A stretch of DNA of 64,000 nt from an uncultured Lachnospiraceae bacterium (GTDB lineage: Bacteria > Bacillota > Clostridia > Lachnospirales > Lachnospiraceae), in contig CAKRSV010000004.1 of assembly GCA_934401915.1 (NCBI GenBank), positions 1-64,000 of the forward strand, given 5' to 3'. The position numbers and the translations under genes were made by a program. A model generated the notes under the pieces. The model saw only the letters and a program-made list of their open reading frames with translations. It made no database searches and had not been told where the DNA came from. Of the stretch, positions 32,906 through 42,161 are shown in pieces. Within the stretch, counting starts at the first letter, position 1, and every line of letters begins with the position of its first letter.

Positions 32906-34499
32906 AAAGAAGACAGAGGAAAACGAACAGCTTACAGAGAACGAAAAGCAGGAAGGTATGCGCTATGAGGAGGCCGGGATCGACGAGCGGATCCTGAGGG
33001 CGGTAGGAGAACTCGGCTTTGAGTTTATGACGCCGATCCAGGAGCAGGCGATCCCTGTATTTATGTCGGGGCGGGATCTGATCGGACAGGCCCAGACGGG
33101 AACCGGAAAGACGGCGGCGTTTGGAATCCCGATCCTGCAGAAGATCGATCCGGAGAACAAGAAGCTGCAGGCGCTGGTGCTCTGTCCTACCAGAGAACTG
33201 GCGATCCAGGCTGCGGAGGAGATCCGCAAGTTTTCCAAATATATGCACGGTATCAAGGTGCTGCCGATCTACGGCGGGCAGGATATCGTCAAGCAGATCA
33301 AGAATCTAAAGGGAGGCGTTCAGATCGTGGTGGGAACGCCCGGCAGAGTGATGGATCATATGCGCCGTCACACGCTGAAAATGGAAGATGTGCAGACCGT
33401 TGTGCTGGACGAGGCCGATGAGATGCTGAACATGGGATTCCGGGAAGATATCGAGACGATCTTAAAGGAAATGCCGACAGAGAGACAGACAGGACTGTTT
33501 TCTGCGACGATGCCGGGGCCGATCCTGGACATCACCAAGACCTATCAGAAGGACGCGGCATTTTTGAAGATGACGCCCAAGGAGGTTACGATGCCTCTGA
33601 TCAAGCAGGCGTACTATCAGGTGAAGCGGCAGGACAAAGAAGAAGTGCTGTGCCGTCTGATCGACTACTACGATCCTAAGCGTGCGCTGATCTTCTGTAA
33701 TACCAAGCGGATGGTGGATGAGCTGACAGAGCATCTGAAGGCAAGAGGCTACGAGGTGGAAGGACTGCACGGAGATCTGGCACAGCATCAGAGAGATATC
33801 GTGATGAACCTTTTCCGGAGCGGCAGGGTGAATCTGCTGATCGCAACGGATGTGGCGGCTCGCGGAATCGACGTCAGCGACGTCGAGGCGGTCTACAACT
33901 TCGATGTGCCGGAGGATATCGAATACTATGTGCACCGGATCGGAAGGACCGGACGCGCGGGAAAGACCGGTCGTTCTTTCACGCTGGTAGTCGGAAGAGA
34001 GGCCTACAAGGTGCGCGACATTGAGCGCGTCTGTAACACCAGGATCCGGGAGAGAAAGATTCCGGAGGCGGCCGACATCATGCGCCGCAAGGCGGAAAAG
34101 ATACTGAAGGATGCGGAGAACGTGATCGAGGAACAGGATCTTACGAAAGCGACAGAGTATGTGATGGAAGAGCTTGCCAGAGGGCAGTACAGTGCGGTTC
34201 AGATCGCGGCTGCCTTTATGCGGATGAAACTGGGAGACGAGCTGGAGGAAATCCGGTCAGACAAGTTTTTCATCGAAAGGAAAGATCGCGCCAGAGGCGG
34301 GCAGAGAAAGGCGGGAAGACCGACCGGGCTGCCGGGCTTTGACAGAGGCATGGGCAGACGGCGCGGGAAATCCCAAAGTGAGCCGGCAGGAAAACGGCGG
34401 AAAGCCCCGAAGGACGTACGGCTGGATGGCAGGGAGTATGACAGGAAAGCATACAAGAAAGGTTCTTCTTCCCGGTCTCACGGGAAGAGCGGAAAGTAG
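32898..34499 (+). CDS. DEAD-box ATP-dependent RNA helicase
   Basis: A 533-residue protein with all helicase motifs: Q-motif FEFMTPIQEQAIP, I AQTGTGKT, Ia PTRELA, II DEAD, III SAT, and IV-VI LIFCNTKRMVDEL, IATDVAARGIDV and HRIGRTGRAGKTG. A dimerisation/RNA-binding region follows (about 360-450), then an Arg/Lys/Gly-rich basic tail (450-533) for RNA binding. It is of the CshA/DeaD type, acting in mRNA decay or ribosome assembly. It is translationally coupled to mecA by an 8-base overlap. It is convergent with the metallopeptidase gene, 6 bases away. Confidence 0.92.
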   Translation: MNKKKTEENEQLTENEKQEGMRYEEAGIDERILRAVGELGFEFMTPIQEQAIPVFMSGRDLIGQAQTGTGKTAAFGIPILQKIDPENKKLQALVLCPTRELAIQAAEEIRKFSKYMHGIKVLPIYGGQDIVKQIKNLKGGVQIVVGTPGRVMDHMRRHTLKMEDVQTVVLDEADEMLNMGFREDIETILKEMPTERQTGLFSATMPGPILDITKTYQKDAAFLKMTPKEVTMPLIKQAYYQVKRQDKEEVLCRLIDYYDPKRALIFCNTKRMVDELTEHLKARGYEVEGLHGDLAQHQRDIVMNLFRSGRVNLLIATDVAARGIDVSDVEAVYNFDVPEDIEYYVHRIGRTGRAGKTGRSFTLVVGREAYKVRDIERVCNTRIRERKIPEAADIMRRKAEKILKDAENVIEEQDLTKATEYVMEELARGQYSAVQIAAAFMRMKLGDELEEIRSDKFFIERKDRARGGQRKAGRPTGLPGFDRGMGRRRGKSQSEPAGKRRKAPKDVRLDGREYDRKAYKKGSSSRSHGKSGK

Positions 34500-34505
34500 G
34501 CTGCG

Positions 34506-35102
34506 TTACAGAACCAGTTCCTGACCGTGCTTGCGCAGCCATTTGCGGGCGGACGCATAATCCGGGAACACTTCGCCGACAGCCTGCCAGAATGCGGGCG
34601 AATGATCCATGTGCCTAAGGTGACAGAGCTCATGGACGACCACATAGTCTAAGATAGCAGGGGGAGCAAGCATGAGCCGCCAGTTAAAGGAGAGCGTGCC
34701 TTTGGAGCTGCAGCTTCCCCAGCGTGTTTTCTGGTCGCGTATGGTGATGCGGCTGTAGGTTCCGCCGGTGAACTGGTGGAAGTAGGCGACACGCTTGGGG
34801 AAATATTCCTTTGCGGCGTCGATATAACGTCTGGTGAGCGCGGCGCGCTGCGTGTCAGTCAGATCAGAGCAGGGGATCGTTTCCTGCTTTTGCTTTGCCT
34901 CCAGATACTTTGTGATGAGCCAGTGCTGCTTTTCTATAAGGAAACGCCGGATCTGGCTGTCGCTGACGGAACGCGGTGCGCGGACGGTGATCGTGCAGTC
35001 CGGCTGGATGCTGACCGAGAGGGTTTTACGCTCACTCCGGACGATCCGGTAGGTGAGTTCGTAGACGGCGCTTTGATATTTGATGCGGAGCGTGGATTCC
35101 AT
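34506..35102 (-). CDS. YgjP-type (DUF45) M48-like metallopeptidase
   Basis: A 198-residue protein. The zinc motif HELCHLRHMDHSPAFW and the upstream DQKTRWGSCSSKGTLSFNWRLMLAPP block are the signature of the YgjP/DUF45 family of predicted zinc metallopeptidases. The N-terminal part is beta-rich (YRIVRSERKTLSVSIQPD). The start is ATG 35102 (minus), preceded by AAAGGAG; the frame extends far upstream without a site. It is convergent with the helicase gene and has its own upstream region of about 240 bases shared with the divergent TPR gene. Substrate unknown. Confidence 0.88.
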   Translation of the reverse strand: MESTLRIKYQSAVYELTYRIVRSERKTLSVSIQPDCTITVRAPRSVSDSQIRRFLIEKQHWLITKYLEAKQKQETIPCSDLTDTQRAALTRRYIDAAKEYFPKRVAYFHQFTGGTYSRITIRDQKTRWGSCSSKGTLSFNWRLMLAPPAILDYVVVHELCHLRHMDHSPAFWQAVGEVFPDYASARKWLRKHGQELVL

Positions 35103-35341
35103 AGGAGTCTCCTTTCCAATAGAGAAGCTGCATGAGTTTCGCAATTCCCAGATGCACCTTATTATATCACTTTTAGGGGAAATGGGCGACTTCCTGTCAC
35201 ATAACGGCGAGTGACGGGGTGGACAAGCAGGAAAAAAATATGTTAGTATATATAGGAATGTGTAAAGATCCGGACTTTCCTGCGAGAAGGGGGAAAATCC
35301 GGGGAAGATCGGAAAGACAGCGTTAGAAGGTAGACAGAAGT

Positions 35342-36730
35342 ATGGCAGAAACCAAAAAGAGAAGTACAGGGGCAGAAAGAAATAAGAGAAAGAGAGAGCA
35401 GCCGTCCGTGACGATGAATCGTGACGCGATGCGTGCAAGAAAGCGGGAGGAGCGCCGGAAAAAGGTGCGCAGACAGAAGATCCTGCTGTCAGTTGCTACG
35501 CTGGGGATCATGGTGCTTGCGGCAGCGGCGATCGTTCTTTTTATGCCGTCGATGAGACTTTCCAGGGCTCTGGCAAAGGGTTCGGAATATGTACAGGCGG
35601 CCGATTATGCAAGCGCGCAGCAGGCCTACGAGGAGGCGCTCGACATTGATTCGGCGTCGGTGAAGGCGTACCGGGGGTTGGCAGAGAATTATCTCGCGCA
35701 GAAGGATGCGGCTGCGGCGGAGAGTAATCTTTATCTTGGATGGGAAAATACGCAGGACGAAAGCCTGCTGAACTATTATTGCACGGTGGTGCTGAACGAG
35801 GCTGTGGCGGAGATCAACGAGAAGAAGGTGACGCTTGACACGATGGACAAGTGTATCCAGATCCTTGAGATCGACGCAGCGAACAGTGACGCCCTCTCCC
35901 TTGCGGATACGGGATATCAGCGCTTCTTTTCACAGATGGGCGAGGAGGCGTGCAGGATCTTTGATGACAGCACGCAGGAGGAAAGCTGCCAGTATCCGGC
36001 TTACGAGGAACTGGTCAGAAGACTGCTGAAGATCTATGAGACAGCGCAGACGCCGGAGGTACAGGCACTTTTACAGAAATATGCGCTTGCCGATGCGGAG
36101 AAAACATTTGTGTCCGTGCAGCATCTGGACAGTTATCTGGCACTTCTGCAGGAGGTAAGTCAGGTGACAGACGATGCAGAGACAAAGCAGGCGATCGAGT
36201 GTCTGACAAAGGCGAAGGAGGAAGAAGCCTATTTTGCGGAGGCGTTTTCGCAGTTTGAGGCGGGCAACTATGAGTACGCGAGGGAGCTTGTCTCGTCGGA
36301 TGCGTATATGCAGCTTAGGGACAGCTTTATCAAGGAAGAGAGCGGCTGCTGGGAGGGTTCGATCTATATCCCGGTGAACCAGGAGCGGCTGGTGCTCCAC
36401 AGGACGGAGGAGGGGATCCGGTTCTATTTTCCGAATGATGCGGAAGATGAGAATGTGAAAGATCTGATCACCGTGTGGGGAAGCAAGCAGGAGGACGACG
36501 GCGTGCAGAGAAGCGTCATTTCCTATGAACCTATGACAGAGGAAGCGGACGACCAGCACACGGAATATACGATACAGTATCTTTACAGCAATGTGAAGAT
36601 CGACGGGCAGTATGTGCCGCAGATGAATTACCGGTTTGACACGAAGGTGACAAACGCCCAGGGCGAAGCGATCGCGACAACGGCGATCGGTGACTGGGGC
36701 GGCGAGCATGAATGGGAAATCGATTATTGA
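35342..36730 (+). CDS. Membrane-anchored TPR protein
   Basis: A 462-residue protein. A strongly basic cytosolic N-terminus (1-48), one transmembrane helix (about 50-70, LLSVATLGIMVLAAAAIVLF), then extracytoplasmic TPR units (AADYASAQQAYEEALDIDSASVKAYRGLAENYL and following, about 83-330). A beta-rich C-terminal domain (about 335-462) ends in GDWGGEHEWEID. No enzymatic motif is visible. Possibly an envelope scaffold. It lies 130-170 bases before gpmI, separated by a small inverted repeat TGTAAAGT/ACTTTACA (36731-36757). Confidence 0.8.
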   Translation: MAETKKRSTGAERNKRKREQPSVTMNRDAMRARKREERRKKVRRQKILLSVATLGIMVLAAAAIVLFMPSMRLSRALAKGSEYVQAADYASAQQAYEEALDIDSASVKAYRGLAENYLAQKDAAAAESNLYLGWENTQDESLLNYYCTVVLNEAVAEINEKKVTLDTMDKCIQILEIDAANSDALSLADTGYQRFFSQMGEEACRIFDDSTQEESCQYPAYEELVRRLLKIYETAQTPEVQALLQKYALADAEKTFVSVQHLDSYLALLQEVSQVTDDAETKQAIECLTKAKEEEAYFAEAFSQFEAGNYEYARELVSSDAYMQLRDSFIKEESGCWEGSIYIPVNQERLVLHRTEEGIRFYFPNDAEDENVKDLITVWGSKQEDDGVQRSVISYEPMTEEADDQHTEYTIQYLYSNVKIDGQYVPQMNYRFDTKVTNAQGEAIATTAIGDWGGEHEWEIDY

Positions 36731-36896
36731 TGTAAAGTTTGCAAGAGTTACTTTACAAAATAAGGCCGCGGGTTTACCATAGTGGTGCGAATTGCTGTGT
36801 ATCCGCAGAGCGGGCACAGTGGATTTATAGAGGAAGAAGCGGGATCTGCAAGGCAGGGAACGCTTGCAGTCATACAGAGAAAAGGAGAGAAAGATC

Positions 36897-38438
36897 ATGG
36901 CAAAGAAACCAGTAGTATTGATGATTCTGGACGGCTACGGGCTGAATGAAAGGACAGAGGGCAACGCGGTTGCATTAGCAAAGACTCCGGTGATGGATAA
37001 GCTGATGGCAGAGTATCCTTTTGTAAAGGGAAATGCGAGCGGCATGGCAGTAGGACTTCCGGAGGGACAGATGGGCAACTCCGAGGTAGGACATCTGAAT
37101 ATGGGCGCAGGACGTATCGTATATCAGGAGCTTACCAGAATTACCAAAGAGATTCAGGACGGCACATTTTTTGATAATAAGGCATTTATGGACGCAGTTG
37201 AGAACTGCAAGAAGAAGGATTCGGCGCTGCACCTTTACGGTCTTGTATCGGACGGCGGTGTGCACAGCCACATCACGCATCTGTACGGACTTCTGGAGCT
37301 GGCGAAGAGAAACGGCCTTTCCAAGGTCTATGTCCATGCGTTCCTGGACGGACGTGATACGCCTCCGGCAAGCGGAAAGGGCTATGTAGAGGCTCTGGAA
37401 GAAGAGATGAAGAAGATCGGCGTCGGCGAGGTTGCTACCGTGACCGGCCGTTACTATGCAATGGACAGAGATAACAACTACGACAGAGTAGAGAAAGCCT
37501 ATCTGGCACTGACAAAGGGAGAGGGACTGGAAGCAGCAAGCGCTGCGGAAGGAATCCAGGCTTCCTATGACAGAGGCGAGACAGACGAGTTTGTAAAGCC
37601 TACGGTGGTCAAGAAGAACGGCGCGCCGGTGGCAACGATACAGGATGGAGATTCCATCATCTTCTTTAACTTCCGTCCCGACCGTGCAAGAGAGATCACC
37701 AGAAGTTTCTGTGACGATGATTTCAAGGGATTCGCAAGAGAGAAGAAGCTGGATGTAGTCTATGTATGCTTCTCCGACTATGATCCGACGATCCCGAACA
37801 AGGAGGTTGCGTTCCCGAAGATCGCTGTGACCAACACCTTCGGAGAGTGGCTTGCCGCAAACCATATGAAGCAGGCAAGGATCGCTGAGACTGAGAAGTA
37901 CGCACACGTTACCTTCTTCTTTAATGGCGGCGTGGAGCAGCCCAACGAGGGAGAGGACCGGATCCTGGTCAATTCCCCCAAGGATGTGGCAACCTATGAT
38001 CTGAAGCCGCAGATGAGCGCTTACGAGGTGTGCGATAAGCTGACAGGCGCGATAAGATCCGGCGAGTACGACGTTATCATCATCAACTTTGCAAACCCGG
38101 ATATGGTAGGACATACCGGAGTACAGGCAGCAGCGATCAAAGCGATCGAGGTTGTGGATGAGTGCGTAGGAAAGGCAGTCGAGGCTGTGAAGGATATGGA
38201 TGGCATTCTGTTCATCTGTGCTGATCACGGTAACGCAGAGCAGCTCATTGACTATGAGACAGGCGCTCCGTTTACGGCGCATACAACCAATCCGGTTCCG
38301 TTTATCCTGGTAAACGCAGATCCTTCCTACAAGCTCAGAGAGGGCGGATGTCTGGCAGACATCGTTCCGACGCTGATCGAGCTGATGGGCAAGGAGCAGC
38401 CTGCTGAGATGACAGGTAAGTCTCTGCTGATCAAATAA
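36897..38438 (+). CDS. gpmI: 2,3-bisphosphoglycerate-independent phosphoglycerate mutase
   Basis: A 513-residue protein of standard length. LMILDGYGLNE at the start, the phosphoserine site GQMGNSEVGHLNMGAGR, HAFLDGRDTPP, FFNFRPDRAREIT, NFANPDMVGHTG and ICADHGNAEQ are all present, giving both Mn2+ sites and the catalytic Ser. It converts 3- to 2-phosphoglycerate in glycolysis, one step before the enolase encoded at 47211. AAAGGAGAG precedes ATG 36897. A terminator follows at 38465. Confidence 0.96.
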   Translation: MAKKPVVLMILDGYGLNERTEGNAVALAKTPVMDKLMAEYPFVKGNASGMAVGLPEGQMGNSEVGHLNMGAGRIVYQELTRITKEIQDGTFFDNKAFMDAVENCKKKDSALHLYGLVSDGGVHSHITHLYGLLELAKRNGLSKVYVHAFLDGRDTPPASGKGYVEALEEEMKKIGVGEVATVTGRYYAMDRDNNYDRVEKAYLALTKGEGLEAASAAEGIQASYDRGETDEFVKPTVVKKNGAPVATIQDGDSIIFFNFRPDRAREITRSFCDDDFKGFAREKKLDVVYVCFSDYDPTIPNKEVAFPKIAVTNTFGEWLAANHMKQARIAETEKYAHVTFFFNGGVEQPNEGEDRILVNSPKDVATYDLKPQMSAYEVCDKLTGAIRSGEYDVIIINFANPDMVGHTGVQAAAIKAIEVVDECVGKAVEAVKDMDGILFICADHGNAEQLIDYETGAPFTAHTTNPVPFILVNADPSYKLREGGCLADIVPTLIELMGKEQPAEMTGKSLLIK

Positions 38439-38464
38439 GAGCATAGCGAAAAAGACGAAAACGA

Positions 38465-38495
38465 GGGCAGTCCCAAAAGCGGGGCTGCCCTTTTT
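38465..38495 (+). terminator. Terminator of gpmI
   Basis: GGGCAGTCCC (38465-38474) pairs with GGGGCTGCCC (38481-38490), followed by TTTTT. Confidence 0.88.
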
Positions 38496-38558
38496 CTGTC
38501 GCTAAAAAGGCGGTGATGGGAAAGCAGCAAAAAAATGCTGTGAAACACGCTGCCCGGA

Positions 38559-38621
38559 TTGACAGGAATGCGGGCGAGGTGTATATTGAGTGTACCATCA
38601 CAAATAGTACACTCAATATAC
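38559..38621 (+). promoter_or_regulatory. Promoter and palindromic operator of the GntR/ABC operon
   Basis: TTGACA (38559-38564) and TATATT (38582-38587) have a 17-base spacer. A perfect 15-bp inverted repeat (GTATATTGAGTGTAC at 38581-38595 and its complement at 38607-38621) covers the -10 box and the start site. Its inner GTGTAC...GTACAC core matches the known operator pattern of YtrA-type GntR repressors. The GntR gene 73 bases downstream is therefore probably autoregulatory. Confidence 0.85.
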
Positions 38622-38694
38622 AGGAAGATACATAGGAGACAGGGTGTATGAAACCGCGGATGAGACGAGGGAAGATTTCCAGAAAGGAGATTAT

Positions 38695-39069
38695 ATGATA
38701 GTCATAGATTATAAGGATACCAGACCGATTTATGAGCAGATCGTGGAGCGGTTTAAGATGCTGATCCTGAAGGGCGTGATGCGCGAAGGGGAACAGATGC
38801 CGTCGGTGCGGAGTCTGGCGATGGAGCTTTCCATCAATCCGAATACGATTCAAAAAGCCTATGCGGAGCTGGAGCGGCAGGGTTTCATCTACACCGTGAA
38901 GGGCAGGGGAAACTTTGTGGCGGCAGACGGCAATCTGATGGAGGAGCGCAGGCAGGAATATCTTCAGCAGATCATAGCGCTTGCACGCGAGCTTCTGGAG
39001 ATCGGCATGACGAAGGAGGATCTTTTACAGGGGATCGCAAGCGGGCTTGGCGAGATGAACTATGCCTGA
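38695..39069 (+). CDS. GntR-family repressor, YtrA subfamily
   Basis: A 124-residue protein. The winged helix is typical GntR: PIYEQIVERFKMLILKGVMREGEQMPSVRSLAMELSINPNTIQKAYAELERQGFIYTVKGRG. Only about 45 residues of helix follow, the short C-terminus that defines the YtrA subfamily, whose members repress ABC transporter operons and respond to cell-wall antibiotics. The palindrome over its promoter fits. ATG 38695 has AAAGGAG upstream. The ABC genes follow on the same strand. Confidence 0.93.
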   Translation: MIVIDYKDTRPIYEQIVERFKMLILKGVMREGEQMPSVRSLAMELSINPNTIQKAYAELERQGFIYTVKGRGNFVAADGNLMEERRQEYLQQIIALARELLEIGMTKEDLLQGIASGLGEMNYA

Positions 39070-39110
39070 TTTGAAGGATAGATGCCGACAGACGGCAGAA
39101 AGGGAAAAAT

Positions 39111-40016
39111 ATGATTGAAATGTATAATCTGACGAAGAGCTTTGGGTCGATCAAAGCGGTGGATTCGGTCAGTGTATCCATAAAAGAAAATACCGTGTTC
39201 GGACTGATCGGGACGAACGGAGCGGGCAAGAGCACCGTCCTCAGGATGGTTTCCGGCGTGATGAAACCGGATGAGGGGACGGTCACGGTGGACAATATGC
39301 CGGTGTATGAGAACGTGGAGGCCAAGGAAAAGCTCTTCTTTATCGCAGATGAGCCGTATTTCTTTGCCAACGCGGATGCGAGGGCGATGGAGCGCTATTA
39401 CAGCAATGTGTACAAGGATTTTTGCAAGGAGGAGTTTTATAACTATCTCAAGAGCTTTGGACTGGACAGCCGGAGGAAGATCAACACGTTTTCCAAGGGA
39501 ATGAAGAAGCAGCTCGCCCTCCTGCTGGGGATCTGCAGCCATACGAAGTATCTTCTCTGCGACGAGACGTTTGACGGACTGGATCCGGTGATGCGTCAGG
39601 GCGTAAAGACCATTTTTGCAAAGGAGATGGAGGAGCGCGGACTGACGCCGGTCATCGCCTCCCACAACCTGCGGGAGCTGGAGGACATCTGCGATCATGT
39701 GGGACTGCTGCATAAAGGCGGGGTACTGCTCTCCAAGGATCTGGAGGATATGAAATGCAATATCCAGAAGATTCAGTGTGTGTTTGAGACGAGGGAGGAT
39801 GAGCAGAAGGCGCTGAACGGCCTGGAGATCCTGAAGCGTGAACAGAGAGGTTCTCTGCGCACACTTACGGTCAGGAGCACACGCGAAGAGGTGATCGCGC
39901 GGTTTGCATCGGTCAATACCATTTTTTATGAGGTGCTTCCTCTGTCTTTGGAGGAGATCTTTATCAGTGAAACGGAGGTAGTGGGATATGACGTCAAAAA
40001 ACTCATTCTGGGTTAG
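39111..40016 (+). CDS. ABC transporter ATP-binding protein (YtrB-like)
   Basis: A 301-residue ATPase with Walker A GTNGAGKST, a signature-region FSKGMKKQLALLLGI (FSKGM in place of LSGGQ, as in YtrB-type proteins), Walker B YLLCDETFDGLD and ASHNLRELEDI (H-loop). The last 90 residues form a C-terminal regulatory part. It follows the GntR gene by 41 bases and overlaps the permease gene by 29 bases. Confidence 0.9.
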   Translation: MIEMYNLTKSFGSIKAVDSVSVSIKENTVFGLIGTNGAGKSTVLRMVSGVMKPDEGTVTVDNMPVYENVEAKEKLFFIADEPYFFANADARAMERYYSNVYKDFCKEEFYNYLKSFGLDSRRKINTFSKGMKKQLALLLGICSHTKYLLCDETFDGLDPVMRQGVKTIFAKEMEERGLTPVIASHNLRELEDICDHVGLLHKGGVLLSKDLEDMKCNIQKIQCVFETREDEQKALNGLEILKREQRGSLRTLTVRSTREEVIARFASVNTIFYEVLPLSLEEIFISETEVVGYDVKKLILG

Positions 40017-42138
40017 TGTCAGAGAAAATCAGAAGCGGAGGATCTGGGTGTGGATCAGCGCATTCCTGATCCAGTTGATCTTAGCGGTCGGAACGCTGAC
40101 TGTCTATCTGAGCCGTATTATGAAATGGAATGAAAACGGAGTCTATGCGACAAAGAGTGCATATAAAACGGCGATGTGTGAGGCGGCGAGGGACGCGCTT
40201 TCCTTCAATGCATACCAGTGGTTCTTTGTGATCCTGCTGGCGATGGTGATCGGGATGCAGGGATTTTCCTACCTCAACGACCGCAGGAAGGTAGATTTGT
40301 ATCACAGCGTTCCGGTTTCCAGAAAAAGCCGTTTCTGGGTGATCTATACAGGCGGGATCGCAATCTATGTTCTTTCATCCCTTGTGTCGCTTGTGCTGGG
40401 AATTGGCATAGCGGCGTCCATGGGAGCGGCAGACGGAAAAGTGATCGCGGCGACCGGTCTTGCATTTTTGTGGAATTTTTTGTTTTTCCTGGTCATGTAT
40501 CATGCGGCGATGTTTGCCGTGATGCTGACGGGAAACTGGTTTGTGACCATTCTTGTATTTGCCTTTCTTGCCGTTTATGAAGCGGGGATCTATTATCTGC
40601 TGGACAGCTTTAAGTCTGCCTTTTTCCGGACGGCGAGCAGTATGTATGTGACGACAGAACCGAAGCTGTCTGCATTGAGTGACTATATCAATATGCTGTA
40701 TCCACTGAAATACGGAACGGCGGATATTGGAGGTCTGTTAAAAACGATATTGCCCTATTGCGGTAAGTGGATTATGATAGCGATAGGACTGTTGGTGGTC
40801 ACTTATCTGCTTTACTGTAAAAGGGCGTCCGAGGCGGCAGGCAGAGCGATCGCTTACCGCAAAGTGGAGCCGGTGCTGAAGGTCGCAGCGGCCATACCGC
40901 TGGCATCCCTGGTCGGGATAACGGTCTATCAGGCATCCTGCAGCAGCAAAGGACTGATGGTCGTGAGCATGATCGTGAGCGGCATGCTGTTCTGCGGCGT
41001 GGCTGAGATCTTATTTGATTTTGACCTGCGGAGCGCAGTACATCATCTGATCTCGACGGGAGTTGCTTTTATTGGAATTTTGGCAATATTTTTCATATTT
41101 AATGAAGATCTGCTTGGGTATGATAAGTATGTGCCGCGTGCAGACCAGGTGGAGAGTATCGCTCTTCAATTTGACTGTGATTATATGGATTATTACAGAG
41201 AAACCAGCACAGGCATGGAATATATCGATAACGGGACATATCAGAAGGAATATATGCACATCACGGATGTGGAGCCGGTGCTTGCGATGGCGGAGAAGTC
41301 GCTGAAGGAAAGCAACTGGGAGGATATGAAGGAAGGCTGTCATGTCAATGTACTCTACCGTATGAAATCCGGCCGGCAGGTGGAAAGAGGCTTCAGCGTG
41401 GATTTTGCAAACCCGGTAAACGAAGGGTATCTGAACGAGATCGTCGGGTCGAAGGAGTATAAAGAGGGCGTATACCAGACCATGACGCAGGATTCCGTGT
41501 ATGATCTGGTCGGCTCGATCACATACAGCAACGGTGTGACACAGATGGCGGTTCCGACCGGAGATATCCAGAAGATCCGTAAGCTCTGGAATGAGGATAT
41601 GATGAAGGCAGACTTTACGATGTTCCGCGGGAATTATCCGTGCGGCGTTCTGAATCTGAACTTTGCCGGCTCCTACATGAGCACCAGACTTCCGGTCTAT
41701 GAGAATTTTACGAACACGATCGCTTATCTGAAGGAGCAGGGAGCTTATTATCCGGTGAAGCTGAATGTGGAGGATATCGAATCGATCACTGTCACAAATT
41801 ATCATAACGAGTATTATGAGATGATGAACGAAGAGGCAGAAGAGATGGATATGGTAACGGATTCCTACTATTCTGACGATACCTATGTGGATGTGAGCAG
41901 ACAGGCTGAGTTCCGGGATGAAAAGGAGATCGAGGAGATCCTGAAGGGAATTTATCCGGCATATGTTATGAATACAGGGTGGAACGGCTATGACGCCTTT
42001 GACAGCAACTATGACGTACAGGTGGTGTTCAAGGCAGACAGCAGTTACCCGTACCAGAGAGGCGGTTACTATTTCGCCTATCAGTTTTTAAACGGAAAAG
42101 TGCCGGGATTTGTCGCAGAGGCTACGGCGCTTGACTAG
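39988..42138 (+). CDS. ABC transporter permease with large extracytoplasmic domain
   Basis: A 716-residue membrane protein. About eight to nine hydrophobic helices are spread over residues 15-375 (for example AFLIQLILAVGTLTVYL, ISTGVAFIGILAIFFIF). Roughly 340 soluble residues (about 380-716) follow, which should lie outside the cell. It pairs with the preceding ATPase, whose gene overlaps it. In YtrA-controlled systems such permeases act in antibiotic or peptide sensing and export; the exact family of the C-terminal domain is not recognised. Confidence 0.8.
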   Translation: MTSKNSFWVSVRENQKRRIWVWISAFLIQLILAVGTLTVYLSRIMKWNENGVYATKSAYKTAMCEAARDALSFNAYQWFFVILLAMVIGMQGFSYLNDRRKVDLYHSVPVSRKSRFWVIYTGGIAIYVLSSLVSLVLGIGIAASMGAADGKVIAATGLAFLWNFLFFLVMYHAAMFAVMLTGNWFVTILVFAFLAVYEAGIYYLLDSFKSAFFRTASSMYVTTEPKLSALSDYINMLYPLKYGTADIGGLLKTILPYCGKWIMIAIGLLVVTYLLYCKRASEAAGRAIAYRKVEPVLKVAAAIPLASLVGITVYQASCSSKGLMVVSMIVSGMLFCGVAEILFDFDLRSAVHHLISTGVAFIGILAIFFIFNEDLLGYDKYVPRADQVESIALQFDCDYMDYYRETSTGMEYIDNGTYQKEYMHITDVEPVLAMAEKSLKESNWEDMKEGCHVNVLYRMKSGRQVERGFSVDFANPVNEGYLNEIVGSKEYKEGVYQTMTQDSVYDLVGSITYSNGVTQMAVPTGDIQKIRKLWNEDMMKADFTMFRGNYPCGVLNLNFAGSYMSTRLPVYENFTNTIAYLKEQGAYYPVKLNVEDIESITVTNYHNEYYEMMNEEAEEMDMVTDSYYSDDTYVDVSRQAEFRDEKEIEEILKGIYPAYVMNTGWNGYDAFDSNYDVQVVFKADSSYPYQRGGYYFAYQFLNGKVPGFVAEATALD

Positions 42139-42161
42139 GAACAGAGATGAGAGGTGCAGAT

